From the NCBI RefSeq assembly GCF_031877795.1, contig NC_133931.1:136190621-136254620 (forward strand): a stretch of 64,000 nt of DNA. The letters are read 5' to 3'. Origin of the DNA: Strix aluco. Taxonomy: Eukaryota; Chordata; Aves; Strigiformes; Strigidae. The position numbers and the translations under genes are program-made. Below, one piece after another: positions 1 to 14,160 of the stretch (positions are counted from its first letter, which is position 1; every line of letters starts with the position of its first letter). Below the pieces are notes generated by a model, which was not told where the DNA came from, did no database searches, and saw only the letters and a list, made by a program, of their open reading frames with translations.

Positions 1-3000
1 CTTCAAGCAACCTCAAACAACATGCTGGTTAACTCCTTAAAGAACGACAATTAGCTCTGCAATGCATAACCTTTCCTTTACAAAAGCTGAAATAACCCTT
101 CCACTGCGTCAAATTTAACCATGTCTACGAATTCATGTTTTGAATAAAATGTGACAGTCCAGAGACTGTGCTCACTAATTTACAGTCTTCTGCAGGATTC
201 AAGAATTCAAAACTGTCACGAATGCAAAAATCTTAAGTGGGTTAAAGAAGATCCAAATGAGAGTGCTGCAATACAACTTGCCTTTTTTTGTATAATTTCC
301 TATAATTTCCAAGAAGTTTAATAAAAAAAGATGAAGAAAAATTTTAGTTTCTATTCTTGCTTTATAATGCATCAGGGAAATTCAAGGAATTCATTGCCAT
401 TATGCATATGAATTGTATTACTAATACACACAGATATCTTAGAAAAATCATAGATATCACTTTTATATTACTTAAATTAGTAACTTTTTCATATATTTTA
501 TCATGACTGCAATCAAAAAGATCCTTTTACACAGCCCACTTAAAAAGTAATTTAAGTGTTATACTTCTCTACAGAAGTTTTTAAGTGCTTTGAGTAACAA
601 AAGACACAAGAAGATAGAGTAACTTAGAAAGACTTCTTTCAGAATATTAAAGAAAATAGGGGTTTTAAAAAGACACTTCTGAATATTTTTAAACTAAGCA
701 GAAATGATTTATAGTCTTTAAATAGTCAAGATACAAAAAAGGTCAACAGAAAATAGAAAGGAATAGGGAACTCTAGCTCTAAAATATGTAAAATGGAGTG
801 ATCTCGTGAGTAAAGACATCCAGAGATAAATTGTCAATGAAATCAGAAATAGCCTAGTAACTTTCAATTTCAAATATTTCTTACCAAAACGTTTCCCTTC
901 TTTGTTTTGTTTTCAAGGAAAATTTTCTAGTAGAATGCAAACTAATTTCTACTAATGTGAATAACATACAGATTAAAACACAAATATATATTTTTATTTT
1001 GCCTCAGAATGGAAGAGAAAATTTCAGAAAAATTTATCTGTGAAAGAATTTACTTTGAATTAAAATTAAGTTACATTTTTAAATATATCGGTAATGGACA
1101 ATACTAGGACAAGACTAAGCAATTCCAACTTTTTAGCAAGGTATTAATTACAGATAATTAGTAGGGAGTGGAGAAATTCCATAAATGGGCTAAAGCATCT
1201 TGACGGTATTGTTGGCTTCAAGGGATGAAATATGACACAAAGCAAAGTAATAATTAAAAACATATTTCACTAACACTTGTACATCATGACATTTACTACT
1301 CTAATTGTCTGTAATTGTTTAAACCTAGACATATTGTCACAGTGTACTCTTCTGCAAGTCTGATACAATGATGTCAGAGGAGAACAATGAAGTGGAAGTA
1401 TCAGCTCAAGACCAGCTTAGTTTATATATTATCCATGTGCTAAACAGTTCCACAAGTGAAATTTTAAATCCATATTTAGGGTGCAGAATTTGAAAGCTTC
1501 TATATTGCCCTAAGAAATTCAGTTAACAAATGAAGTATCATCAGGGAGGACCTATAATAAAAATTGTAATCTATAATGAAAATTCTTACTGACTCAGGCA
1601 TGAAAACATTCACATCCTAAGTCTTCTGTATGTATTTTATTGTACACCTAGATCCAATCTACATTATAACAACTAGTTTAAAATTCTTACTATTTCTAAA
1701 GTCTCTTTTTGACTGAAAGGCTTTTTAACATAAAGTTTGACAGAGTTGAGTTAACTAAACTTGACATGCCCACATAGCGTCGTGAAACAACAGACATAGT
1801 TTAAGTTTCAGACCACAGATCTGAAATGGTGAAAACAGCTGGAAATATCCATAAAAGAAAGAAAACAGATTAGTTTAGCTCTTTAAATGACACTGGAGGA
1901 AATATGTTATCTAAAAATGTTTTTGAACTGTTGAATATTCAAAGGCATTCTAATAGGTAGCATTGGGGACTGATTTTTTTGTGGGTGGCTTGCTTGTTTG
2001 TTTTCCAAGAGTGGATGTTTGAATAAAGTGCTATGGGTGGAGTGAGATCCAGATTTTAGCATTACACAAGTTCTTCTTCCCCTGCCCCCTAGATTAGTTT
2101 GAAAAAATTTTGATAAATAATATTACTTCCTAAAATGGAAGCTATACTGTTATTGCTTAGCCGTAAACATGGAACAAGGGGTTAAAGAACAGCTACACAG
2201 CCTGTATCTCCCTGGTATTTATTAATAGTCTATAAGCTAACTTGTTTCAAATCAAATATTTTGAACAAGTAAAATTATAAAGAAGCAGTATTTAACATTA
2301 ACAACTGCTTTTACGGTTAACATGCACTTTTTTACTGTATCTTTATACCAATAAAAGATTTTGAATGGATATATGGGAAATGGTAACCATACAGCAGAAC
2401 ATTACAGCACTGTCATTTTCTTATTCATCATTCCTTAGTTTTATAATACGGAAACAAAATCAGTATTCTGAATCAACTGAAAGAAAATCTTCAGATTTGC
2501 TCCTTTACCACAGGTACCTTTAAAGCCTGAATAGAGGCAGACTTCTACACTTCTGAAACCACTGGCTGTGTGATCTTTAGTACTTTTTCCATTGTGGGCA
2601 GCAACTATCTCCATTTTACTCTCCCATGTAAATCCATTCTATAACAATATCAGAACATTTGCAATGAAAATGCATAACTCATTAACAATAGAGCGCTTTA
2701 TGATTTTTCCAGATCCTTACAAATCAAGTTTCCACTGCTGAAGTGCCAGAGTACATCATGAACATTCATCATCAGGAATATTTTACTAAGTTAAAAAAGA
2801 AGCAGACACAAGCTCTTGCTGAACCTGAATTGGCTTATTTTTATTGTTATTTTATAAAGAATTTTTTTGTCACGTTCATTACCATAGAAACCAAAAAATG
2901 CTGAATTCAATGGTGGATTTGCAGCAAGCACTCAGCCTACAGCAATACACCACAGCTAAATGAGAAATAACAGAGGCAGCAAACAGGAGGAAACACCTGA

Positions 3001-3577
3001 ACGAAGAAACAGTGAGATTAATGTGAGTGCAAATAAGCTCATCTCTGAAACAAATTCTACTGTAGTTAATTAGTAAAATTGCTGTGACATACATTCAGAT
3101 AGAGTAGTGCTTCACAGTGAAAAGAATAAAGATACAGCAATTTACTCTAACAGAATTAAGCAAGCCTGTTTTTTCTACAGATCTGTATCTATATCCCAAT
3201 GCCCTTCACTGCAGTAACCGCAAGTGTCCTCTCCATACATGCCATGCTTTCCCTGCACACTACCATCAGATCCTCTGAGTATTTCCTGGCTGCCTGTTAA
3301 AATATTTTGGTACTCAAGTTGCTTCTAAGTTCACTAAATACCCATTAAAGAGCTTATGTATTGGTTGGTTCCAAGATCTCATGTGCTAAAAGATGTATGA
3401 CCAAGTAAAACAGAAGATAACAGCTGAATTCACATTTCAACCACAGAGCTGAAAGCCTAAGAGCCTGAAGACATTCATTTGGGTTTCCCTCCTTCTCACA
3501 CTTGCTAATTTTTCAAAAACTATATAGGTACTTGACATCATTGAAATCTCTATGTCTCCATCAATTTTGATTGAAGT

Positions 3578-3615
3578 AAGGTCTTTTCCAACCTAAAATG
3601 ATTCTATGATTCCAT
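3578..3615 (+). mobile_element. CR1 LINE, 3' tail only
   Basis: This is a very short CR1 remnant: AAGGTCTTTTCCAACCTAAA followed by ATGATTCTATGATTCC, the conserved extreme 3' end of avian CR1 elements. The rest of the element is absent or too diverged to see. Confidence 0.8.
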
Positions 3616-4742
3616 GAAATTGAACACAATGTGCAATATTATTGAGACAAGGGTTAAAAAAGGTAAGGATTTCAAGTATCTTTTTAATAGTAAAAGTTAC
3701 AAATGAAAGAATAATTTTGCTTCTTCCCTTTCTGGAATAAATGTCCTGGGTCAATGAACGCAGTTCACACTGCCATCACCAGCAAAGATGTTCTATACTC
3801 CTGCTGTAGGCACGTGAGCTCCCAAGTCAGGTCAGCTATGCATTTTCTTCCTGTTAAAGTCTTCTCTGAAAGCAGTTTATAATCTCTCTTTATGTTGAGG
3901 CTGACAGTTACAGTTCACTGTACACACCTTGCTGCTAGGCAGCAGGAGTCCTACAGGCAAAAATGTGGAGCACAAACACACAGTGTGGGCAACATGAGAT
4001 TTGCTTTCCCTATCGCTGTTTGGAGTTTTAGCTAGTAGACAGGGTTGGGGATAACTCTGCTTTTTTTTTTTTTTTCCTTCTTTAAACACAAATTTACTTG
4101 AAAAGCTCACTGTCACAAAATGTAAAAGCAGAAACTCAGTGGAATTCAGAAATGCATATGGATGCAGAGAACACACATTTATATCAAAGTTTGGACTTCT
4201 GAGCTTAAATTAAAACAAATTATTGTGTAAGATCTAGGAACAAAATTTTTACATGGATATTTCTGTCCCTTTTGGATGGGTTCCTTCAACTTTCTTCTAA
4301 GCCACAAGTCACACGTGATTCTCTGACCAAAACATAGGATCTAGGACTAATGAGCTAGATTGGAAAACCTTTGTCTTCAGTGTTCTACTCTATCAAGACT
4401 TCTAAGAAAATATGTCATTTACCTTGATTTAGATTCATCAAGGAATCACTACAACAAAAGCATTGAAATAAGGTAACGAGATAATTAGAAAAGATATCCA
4501 TTTTATTGGCTGTCATTTTCTAGCTCTCACCTCAAAATGAAACAGAAGCTGACGTATAATCACAGGACTAGGTCCTAGTCCCACAATCCTTAAGTGTGAC
4601 TGGATAAAAGAAACAGATAGATCAAGCTTTAAAATTCTTCTGAGAAAGTGTAAGACCTATCTTTTCTGTTCTTAAATCCATGCCTTAAGATACCTGCAGA
4701 TACCCTGCAGGATTATTATGACAGCGTTTGTATCATTGCCTC

Positions 4743-4989
4743 AAGTTGCACCAGAGGAGGTTTAGATTGGATATTTGGAAAAATTTCTTCACTGAAAGGG
4801 TTATCAAGCACCAGAACAGGCTGCCCACAGAAGTGGTTGAGTCACCATCCCTGAAGGTATTTAAAAGACGTGTAGATGTGGTGCTTAGGGACATGGTTTA
4901 GAGGTGGGCTTGGCAGTGGTAGGTTAACGGTTGAACTCCGTGATCTTTAAGGTCTTTTCCAACCTAAATGATTCTATGATTCTATGATT
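4743..4989 (+). mobile_element. CR1 LINE, 5'-truncated 3' UTR fragment
   Basis: This copy begins at AAGTTGCACCAGAGGAGG and runs through the typical TTTAGATTGGATATTTGG and AACAGGCTGCCCA segments to the terminal ATTCTATGAT repeats. About 247 bp, severely 5'-truncated as is usual for CR1, lying in CRPPA intron 3 antisense to the gene. Confidence 0.9.
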
Positions 4990-7900
4990 AAAGCCTACTC
5001 TTCAAGTCTTAAATCTTATTCTGGCTGCTACTGCTTCTGTCTCTGCAAAAGGAGAGGTCCAAACAAACAAATCATGCTGTAAAAGAAGTACACACGCTCA
5101 ACTTTACATCAAAATCATAAAAACACTATCCTTTTGAAAAACCCTAGTTTTTCTTGAAAATTCATGGAGAGCCCTAACTCCTACATACCCAGAGTGATTC
5201 ATAATTCAGTCCTTCCAGAGAAGGAGGTCTGCTATATTCTCCTAGACAAATCATGATCAACCTGTAGAGAGAGGCGAAAAAGTGCAGCTTTGCTATTAAG
5301 GAATAAAAATGTAATCAAGAATAACTGGAGGTGCTTTGCCAAGGAAAGAAGGGTATTGGTAGGCACAAACAAGAAATGTCAAGGGTTATGTCTACATTAC
5401 TAATTTAGTGTGCAGGACAGGTTCTTTTTGGTGCAAGTCCTTCCTGCATCCCTACTCAGAATCATACAAAATGCACTTGATTGTGCTGCTGAAGAGCTCA
5501 GAGTCATTACCCTTCTGGTGGAATCAAGGTGGAAGTCATATGCAAGGGCACTGGCTAAAGCACATCATTTGCAGTGCGGACACAAGGTGTCCTAGCAGAC
5601 AGGACTCAAAATACATTATGTGCCTATGACTGGCAACTGGGATGAATATCATTGCTGATAAAGTCCCAGTTTACACACACAATCCTGAAATAATAACAGA
5701 TCACCAAAAATCAAACCTCAGTCCTTCCTTCAGTCTTCCTCTCTTGTGCCACACCAGTAGATATATTCCTAATGTTACTCCAACAAAAGTCCACACAAAC
5801 TAGCATAATGAGAATACAAACTAGGTGAGAATAAACAATGGTACTGATATGAAAATGAAATACCCGATGCAACTAAGAGCTAGTTATTAATCAGTTGACT
5901 TCATAAAATAGGTCCTGAGTAACTATGAGACAGTATTGATTTTTCTGATTATCAGAAAAGGACACAAGAGTCATTTTGCGCATGCAGCTGACCATGGAAT
6001 TTCAGACCTTGTATACAATTTCAGCTTTTTAAAATGTCATATTTTAATTACAACATCAAGAAGAAATAAGAAAATTTTAATATTCTATCTTACAACAGTA
6101 GTAGTCAAAATACTGTGTTAGGACTCATTGTTTACACTTTAGAAAATTAATCTTACAAATTGGAAAAATACTTGGAAAAGAGTTACATGGACAAGACAAA
6201 AAAATCTTGTCCCATTGTAGAAAATTACAGATTATTTAGGTTATTCTAAGAAAATGTGAAGAAGTTCACATTCTCTCAGTAAAGAGATTCCTAAATATAT
6301 CAAGTTCTAAAATAAAGCAACCAACAGATAATTTAATCAGGCTTCAAACGAGAGGTAAACCATATTCAGGCCAAGTTAAAATCCCTGGTTTATTTTAAAT
6401 TTTTTTTCAACAGATAGGATTATTCACTCCTGAAACAATTTACTTAAGAATCATTTTTTGAAATTATGCAAGATCATAAATGGTCCTTTTCCTTGCCTTT
6501 AGATACCCTATACTGTCAATAGCTAGGAGATTAAAAGCTCGAGAATCACTACCTTGTTTTCTTTGCTCTCTCAAAACAAGCAGCAGATGACAATTTAGAT
6601 GGGTGGTCTCCCATATGCTGGATACAGTGATTCTCGCTCAGTATTCAGCATTTTTTGAGTCTGTGCCAAATGGGTGATTCTTGTGGATACAGTACATTTA
6701 TCAGGGTAAATCCAGTAACACAACAATACGCTCATAATCCAGTCTAATTTTCTATTTGAAAAATTGCAGTGTGTCTCCCTAACATACACCCTCCAAATCA
6801 TATCTGAAGACAAAATGCCTTTCCACTGCTGCAGAGGTCAGATTTCACCCAGGGTGTGGCAGCTTTACACCACTGCACCAAACAGTTCCAAGAGCTAATA
6901 TGTGAATTCGCGAAGTGCTTTGACATCCTACAGGATGAGGAGTGCCATAAAATGGAAGTAATTATCCCATTAGCAAAAAAACCTTTTTATTTTTTTGTTA
7001 TGCAAGGCATTAGAATTTCTCCAAACATTCTTGTGGCAGAAACTAATTAGGGCAAGGTGGGGATTCATACAATATCCTGGCTCTACCATTGCGCCAAAGA
7101 ACTAATCAAGTACAGAGCTATCTAAACTAGCATAGTTTTCTCAATAGACCACCAATCTAGCTTCAGGTTTTGAATAAATTAAAGTATTATTGACAAAATC
7201 CATTTAGTATATTTATCCTGAAAAGAATTGGGTAGGTTTTAAGGATAGGAAAAGGGAAAAAATATTTATTCCTCAATCTCAGAACAAAGCTGCTAGGGTA
7301 AAAAGATGCCAGATGAAATAACTGTAAAATCTCTTTGGAAAACATCTCAGAATTACATCCTGAAGACTATACAAATTAGGTGAGGTTGACAACCCTGTAT
7401 TTATGCAACAGTCTGTGTGCATCAGCCTCAAGGTGAATGGAGAAAGGCAGATCAAAATCCTCTGCAAAACTGCATTATTTAAAAATTGCAATTTTGCATC
7501 AAAACCAAAAAATTACCAATTTTCAGCAGGAATGAAATGGAACAGAACACAGGTTCTACTGAAGTTCCAAAGAAATCATTTTTTAAATAGAACTGAAACC
7601 AGAGATAAAACCCAAGCCAAAATGGACCACAGCAATGAAAGGGTGCTGTTAATAACGTATAAACTTCTCAGGTAAGGAGATACTAGATTTTCTTTCAACA
7701 TCTAGGAGCTACACAGACTTCATTGTCAATTGGATCTAAAATCCTAATGACCCATGGATAAATCAGCAGAAAGGTTTCCTTTTCTAGGTTATTTCACATG
7801 CTTAGACTGCACATGGAAAAACTCACAGGTATTCCCCATCTTGATACTAGTATACAGCTAATTAAAATATGTATTATTATACCATCAAAGGAACTAGAGT

Positions 7901-10803
7901 AGGAATTTCAACAAACTGAAATAATTCATGTTACTTTACTATTCAGCCAAGAAGGCTGACTTGGACCAACCAAGTAGGTAGTTCACTAAAACTGTAATTA
8001 CCTATTACATTTCACAGGCAGATTGAAGTATGCTGTCTTTGGGACTCCATACAAAGAAGAGCATTGGCTTGCAGTACTGTCCTCACACAAATCATACAAG
8101 CAGTAGATTACTATTATTTTAGCTAGCTCTCGCCTAATTCTCAAATCACTTCTTGATTCAATATTTCAGAATATAGTTGATGAGAAAGAAAAGAAAGAAA
8201 ACCTATAGACACAAACTGGAATGCAGAACTAGGAAAAACACAACAATGATGTTACATGGCACACATTTAGACAACCTGAACACATAACTACAAAATGCAA
8301 AAGCAAAGTGGGTGACCAAAGCTGGGGATGGTGGAAAAGAAAGTAGATCTCTATACACGCACAGAGCATATAGAAACCACAAAATACATCTGTAGAAGAA
8401 TGAGGTAAACTGATCATTCTTACACATCATACACTTAATAAAAGATGTCTGACGGCTTTTTAAAAAGATGAAGGCCAAGAAACAACCCATTACAGCTTAT
8501 GATAAAATCTATATCTCTTACCTACTTTTTGTCGTATTTTAAGAACAATGTTGATCTTTTTCCATGTTTTTATACTACAAAAACAAACAGCTCCAAACCA
8601 TATCACCAATTCTTGATTGAATAGCATCAGGCAAATTTTTTTTTCTCCAAGTGAATGTTTACAGGAGGTAAATATTAAGCTGTTCAGCCTTGCCACAACT
8701 TAGATGCTTTGGCATACACAAAGTTTCATATCTGGTGAATGTTAAAAAAAAAAAAAAAGTTGAGGTACCTTGAAGATTTAGGTATCTTTAGTCTTAGGAG
8801 GGAGGCAAGAAGTGGGGTTTTTTTTCAGGATTCCAGCATTAGACTTAAATGCCCAAATTCTGCCTCATTTACATTTTGACCCTTCAGTGCTTTTTCTGAA
8901 TCTGACCCCTGCTCCCAAAGTCACCAAGGTTTTACTCAACAATTTGTCTGCTACTGTTCATTTAATCGCCTGTTGCTCCTGGCGATGTTAATTTGACAGA
9001 CATTGATTTCTTTAACAAAGAACGAACCCACAGGAAAATCCCCAAATCAGTCTAGACATTTTGCCTCGAAGGACTTGCCTGACCTATGCCAAAATATTAC
9101 TAAGCTGCTACAGCTGACTCCACTTCCCGCTACAGAGGATACTAAAATGCTTCACACATGTTTGAAGAAGAATCCCAGTTATGCTGTGCCCTTTCAAAAA
9201 GCACTTTAGAAGTTTACCAAATCCACATGGAATACACTCCCTATTATTTACATACAGAAAAGACAATACTTTGAGCAAATACATCTAGAACGGGCCTAAC
9301 AATAGCCAACTTCCTTTCTTACTCTGGCAAAATCTTCCCTGAACATTCTCAGGCATTTTTCAGACAGGAACAGGTTTGCGATTTCCTTTTCTTCTACTGA
9401 GGACCAGGTTGGACAGTTTGCAGAATATCTCTTCTCTCCATCTCAATGCCATCTGGGGACATCTTGTAGTGATTTTTTGGAGGAGTGGAAGAACATCTGC
9501 CTCCCAGAATTTAGCATCAAAGTATTTGCATGATTCGCCCTGACACACTATTAGTTTGTATCTTGTCATTACTATGCTTATATATAGCAGTGCTCTCCTA
9601 TGCAGGGAGATGCTGTAATGTCCTATAAGTAAATGTGATTGCTTATTATCCAAAAAGTGGGTAATGTTGGCTATGAACAGATGTATTAATTCAGTGTAGT
9701 CCCAAAAAGTACTAATCTCTACACAGTTTCTACACAGATTAGACAGAATCCAGAAAATCAGTCTGTTCCATGTGGATATCTGTAAAGAGATTATAGACAT
9801 GCATCAGAAAAACATCTCTAAGTATGTTGAAGCTCATCCTCCTTCAATGAATATTCCTGCTTCCTGTTCCTTTTTTTAATTATTATTATTTCAGCATCAT
9901 TGTTCTGATCAGCTAAATACAAACTTCCGCAATCTACAAAAGGTCTACTATCAACAGATGATTAAACTAACTACATATGCAATACAAGAAATCCCCAAAA
10001 TGGTGTAGCTTTTGTGGTAAATTTTCCCAGGCACAGAAGATCTTGAGGTAAGTGTAAAAATGTAAAGTGCAAAACAACGTATAAAAGATTACCAGAAAAA
10101 ACATTGTGTATGAAAATTATTTTTTAAAATTAAGATTGTTATAAACCTATCACTATCTTTAAAAAGTGATTAGACTTTGTCAAGCCATTCACATGCGAAG
10201 GATTCCTGCAGAATAGCCTTTTAACATGTCCCAACCTTTCTTCAGCTGTGTGTAGCTCTTCCCTCTTACAAGGTCCTGGGCTTCACCAGACTGGTCACAT
10301 TAGTGAGCAATTCTATTGTATTTCTGCTGGCAACTCTCTAACCATGGTATCGCCTTCTCTAGGCTTTTTGTTTACATCTCTTGACATAGAAACTAGTCAG
10401 GATCTTCTACACACCACTCTTCTGCTTCTATTTTCAATTGTTCCTCTGCCAGATAAGGAAACGCAAAGCTTTTTAATTGTTCCTACTACCTTCCTTACTT
10501 TGGCAGATACATTTCAAATACACAATGCTTTGTTAAATTTGGGTATTTCAGCCTTTGTATATTGTGGCTGTGTTATTTTGTACACTGTAACATGACATGA
10601 CACAACAAGATGCTTTGTGTTAAAGACAAAAGATCTCTGAGATCTCTGTGCATTTCACAGTATGTCAGAAACAGAATTATTACAGAAATCAGTCTCAGCC
10701 TACTCTGATTAAAGGAAAAAGGTAGTCTACCTGTCTTCCTGATACTCTAATTCCCTAAAAGATACTGCTCCAGGGGAACACTTGACTTCTAGTAAGTGAA
10801 GTT

Positions 10804-10815
10804 CCCCCCCCCCCC
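10804..10815. repeat. Poly(C) run, 12 bases
   Basis: Twelve C followed by TCCTCCTCCC. It lies in CRPPA intron 3 and may be prone to length error. Confidence 0.85.
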
Positions 10816-12339
10816 TCCTCCTCCCAGGCTTACAGGATCATACTTTGCATTTTCTCCTTTTTAATTTAAAAAGCTGAACAGACACATGAAACTACCTTAA
10901 TCAAAAATGAACAAGTCTGGTCTAAGGAAGTTATCCTTTATCTGCTATCTTCGGAAAGGGTGGATTTTCAATTAACACTTAAATTTTTCTGATTTCCCTT
11001 AGGCCTGATAAGAATAGAAAAGAAACATGCATTTCCAAAGATCAGGAATTTAATTCTTTTAACCTTTAAAAAAAAAAAAAAATCCAACTGGCTATTTCTG
11101 TCCCAGGTAGGTTAGAATTGAACAAATCATGGGTTCTGCAATTTTACAACTTTTCCACAGGTTTTACTAGTTATTAGACATTTGCATTTTTTATTTAAAA
11201 AAGTTTAACTTGTCCATTACTAATATTTACTGAAGGTTAGGGGTGTGGTTCATTACACTGTGCAGGAAAGAACTCATGAAGTAGGACATACCAGAACTAA
11301 GAGCACTGATGCAACATTACGTTTATCCCCTTAACACATTTATATGTCCTTTTATACAGCATCCCAAGGAAAACCCCTGGCTAAGGTAAAGCCTCCTGCT
11401 TGCCAGACACCACACACATAAATCTAGTTCTTTCTCTCCTTGCAGCTGCTTCCATCTGTTGCCTGTCCACCCTGTGTCAAGCAATCATCATACAAATAAA
11501 AGCTACAACTATTATAAATTTTATAAATTTATAACTTTTATAAATTTAACAAATTGAAGGGCATGAAAGCAGTGCTGTACTTCATAAGAGTATGAGGTGA
11601 GGAGGCATATATATGATGAGTGACACAATAACACAGGCATATGTAAGGAGGCCAGTACAATTCACTCTTTTCTCATCTCAGGACCATCCCAACACCAAAT
11701 TCCAAAGTCCTACTACGAAGTGGAGGCATCAGAATACTTCACTGAAATAGGAGTAAACAGCTGTTTTCCTATAATCAACTGAACACAGAGAGTTGCAACA
11801 GAGGCCAAAAACCCATTATGCCTATTCATTTATTATAGTTATGTGCTCTACCTAATGACACATAACTCAGAGTAGTAAGGCCTTTTAAGATCAAGACATC
11901 ACTTTAGCTCCACTGGCTGTTGCAGGCTCTCAACAGTTCCTTAATTTCAATATTGACCTTAAATGTTTTTAGTCTGGCTTATGTGACATCCAATACAGTG
12001 GCCAAAAGGTATCCTGAGTTAAAAGTAAAACGTATAACAATGCAACAGAAACTTCATAAAAATGTTAAAATCACTATTCTGGAGTGGAAGGAGCAGCTAT
12101 TTCCTGAACAGTGGTCTTCTCATCCTGCTACGTTGGAGTAATTATCATTTCAGATAGAAGAATACTGAAAAGTTTTCCCTTCTCTGTTGCATCTCCACTT
12201 ACCTGCATCACAAAAAGGCAGAAACAAAGGACTCCCAATTCTTCTTTCGCCAAAGTTCCCAAACGTTTGCATTCCCCCAATAAAAAAGTAAAGATATGGG
12301 ATATCTGAAGCACATTAACATCTGTTAACCTCTGTTTAG

Positions 12340-12818
12340 CATCTTTGTTGGTGACATGGGCGGTGGGATTGAGTGCACCCTCAGCAAGTTTGCTGACAAC
12401 ACCAAGCTGTGTGGTGCAGTCGACACGCTGGAGGGAAGGGATGTGCCATCCAGAGGGACCTGGACAGGCTGGAGAGGTGGGCCTGTGTGAACCTCATGAA
12501 GTTCAACAAGGCCAAGTACAAGGTCCTGCACATGGATTGGGGCAATCCCAAGCACAGATACAGGCTGAGCGATGAGTGGATTGAGAGCAGCGCTGCGGAG
12601 AAGGACTTGGGGGTATTAGCGGATGGAAAACTGACTATGAGCCAGCAATGTGCACTCACAGCCCAGAAATCCAACTGTGTCCTGGGCTGCATCAAGAGAA
12701 GTGTGGCCAGCAGGTCAAGGGAGGTGACTCTCCCCCTCTACTCCACTCTCATGAGACCCCATCTGGAGCACTGTGTTCAGCTCTGGGGCCCCCAACATAA
12801 GAAGGACATGGACACCTG
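12340..12818 (+). mobile_element. CR1 LINE, end of reverse-transcriptase ORF (left half of a split copy)
   Basis: This is the 3' end of CR1 ORF2. The frame open from 12409 reads [21 protein letters not shown] near its start and later [20 protein letters not shown] and [20 protein letters not shown], all typical of the C-terminal end of CR1 ORF2. The first part (12340-12410) continues the similarity in another frame, so a frameshift near 12400-12440 breaks it. The copy is 5'-truncated and dead. It is interrupted at 12818 by a solo LTR and resumes at 13690. Confidence 0.92.
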
Positions 12819-13689
12819 TGTTACAACCTGGACTGGGAGCACAGGGAGCGTAAAGGTTCTGTGACCCCCTCAGATTAAATTAAGGTGAAGCGACACCAAA
12901 CAACCAGTTAAAATGTTTCACTTGCGGTAGAAACAAACTAAACTTGGAAAAGGATAATAAGCAATGTGGTCTCTTATAAATATATAAGGAAGGAAAGAAA
13001 AGAAAAAGAAAGGAGAGAAAGAGAGTCGAAGAAATCCAGATCACCACCCAAGAATCCAGCATTGTCTCAGGTCTGGTAATCTTGAGTGGTGGGTGGACAC
13101 ACAGCAAAGTTTTCTGTCGCCTTTTGAGTTCATCTTATCAGCTGATTAGCATACTAGACCAGAAGAAGCAGGTATTCCACAAACTCATTTCCATAAGTAT
13201 GCACTGAGGGGGAGTGGGGCGCACCAACCCCCTCGTCCAATTAGGTCAGTGGTCATGCTTGCCCAGCCCACCTTTATGTCTTTCCTCAGTTCCCACAGAC
13301 TTTTTGCTAACTTCATGCTTCTTGAGCATCCAGCTTCCGGGGCAGAAATGCTCACCTCTCATCAGGCCTTATCACCTCTTCAATAGTAAGACCTGCATGG
13401 TGTCAGGCTTACACAATAAAGCCACAAAGTATCAGGCTTACACAAGGGAGCCAGTGGTCCTTGTGCTTGATGAGAGACATTTGGTTTCACTCAGTCCATG
13501 TTTCCCCACTTTGAAGTTTATCTGAGGAGTTTGTCAATACCACCATAAGGAACGGGGGCATGCACCCTTTGATACACTCTGTGCTTCCTTAGGTGACATT
13601 CCTTAGACTAATCACAAAGGCCACAGCTTGTCCTTGAGGTTTTCTGTGTCGATAAATGTTTGAGGCATTACTTCCTTCAGTTCCTTACA
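12819..13689 (+). mobile_element. Solo LTR of an endogenous retrovirus, nested in CR1
   Basis: This 871-bp element starts TGTTACAACC and ends CCTTACA, giving the canonical TG...CA retroviral ends, and is flanked by the 5-bp target duplication ACCTG (12814-12818 and 13690-13694). A TATA-like stretch (TATAAATATATAA) lies near 12975 and an AATAAA signal at 13415-13420, suggesting plus orientation. A short direct repeat TCAGGCTTACACAA occurs twice around 13402-13445. No gag, pol or env sequence lies inside, so this is the product of LTR-LTR recombination, not a provirus. Confidence 0.85.
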
Positions 13690-14160
13690 ACCTGTTCAAA
13701 CGAGTCCAGAGGAGGCCATGAAGATGATCGGAGGGCTGGAGCACCTCCCCTGTGAGGACAGGCTGAGAGAGTTGGGGTTGTTCAGCCTGGAGAAGAGAAG
13801 GCTCCGGGGAGACCTTATAGCAGCCTTCCAGTATTTAAAGAGGGCTACAGGAAAGATGGGGAGGGACTCTATCAGGGAGTGTAGTGATAGCGTGAGGGAT
13901 AATGGCTTTAAACTGAAAGAGTTTTAGATTTAGATTAGATATAAGGAAGAAATTCTTTCCTGTGAAGCCAGTTAGACACTGGAACAGGTTGCCCAGAGAA
14001 GCTGTGGCTGCCCCCTCCCTGGCAGTGTTCAAGGCCAGGCTGGATGGGGCTTTGAGCAACCTGGTCTAGTGGAAGGTGTCCCTGCCCATGGCAGGGGGGT
14101 TGGAACTAGATGATCTTTAAGGTCCCTTCCAACCCAAATCATTCTATGATTCTACGATAT
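13690..14160 (+). mobile_element. CR1 LINE, 3' end (right half of the split copy)
   Basis: The CR1 similarity continues from ACCTGTTCAAACGAGTCCAG through the last ORF2 codons and the 3' UTR (GACACTGGAACAGGTTGCCC at about 13975) to the tail CATTCTATGATTCTACGAT. Joined across the LTR, the left and right halves are collinear, with only the 5-bp ACCTG duplicated at the junctions. Confidence 0.92.

Noticed and set aside
12381-12695. A 104-codon minus-strand open frame.
   Set aside because: It is the antisense shadow of the CR1 ORF2 fragment.
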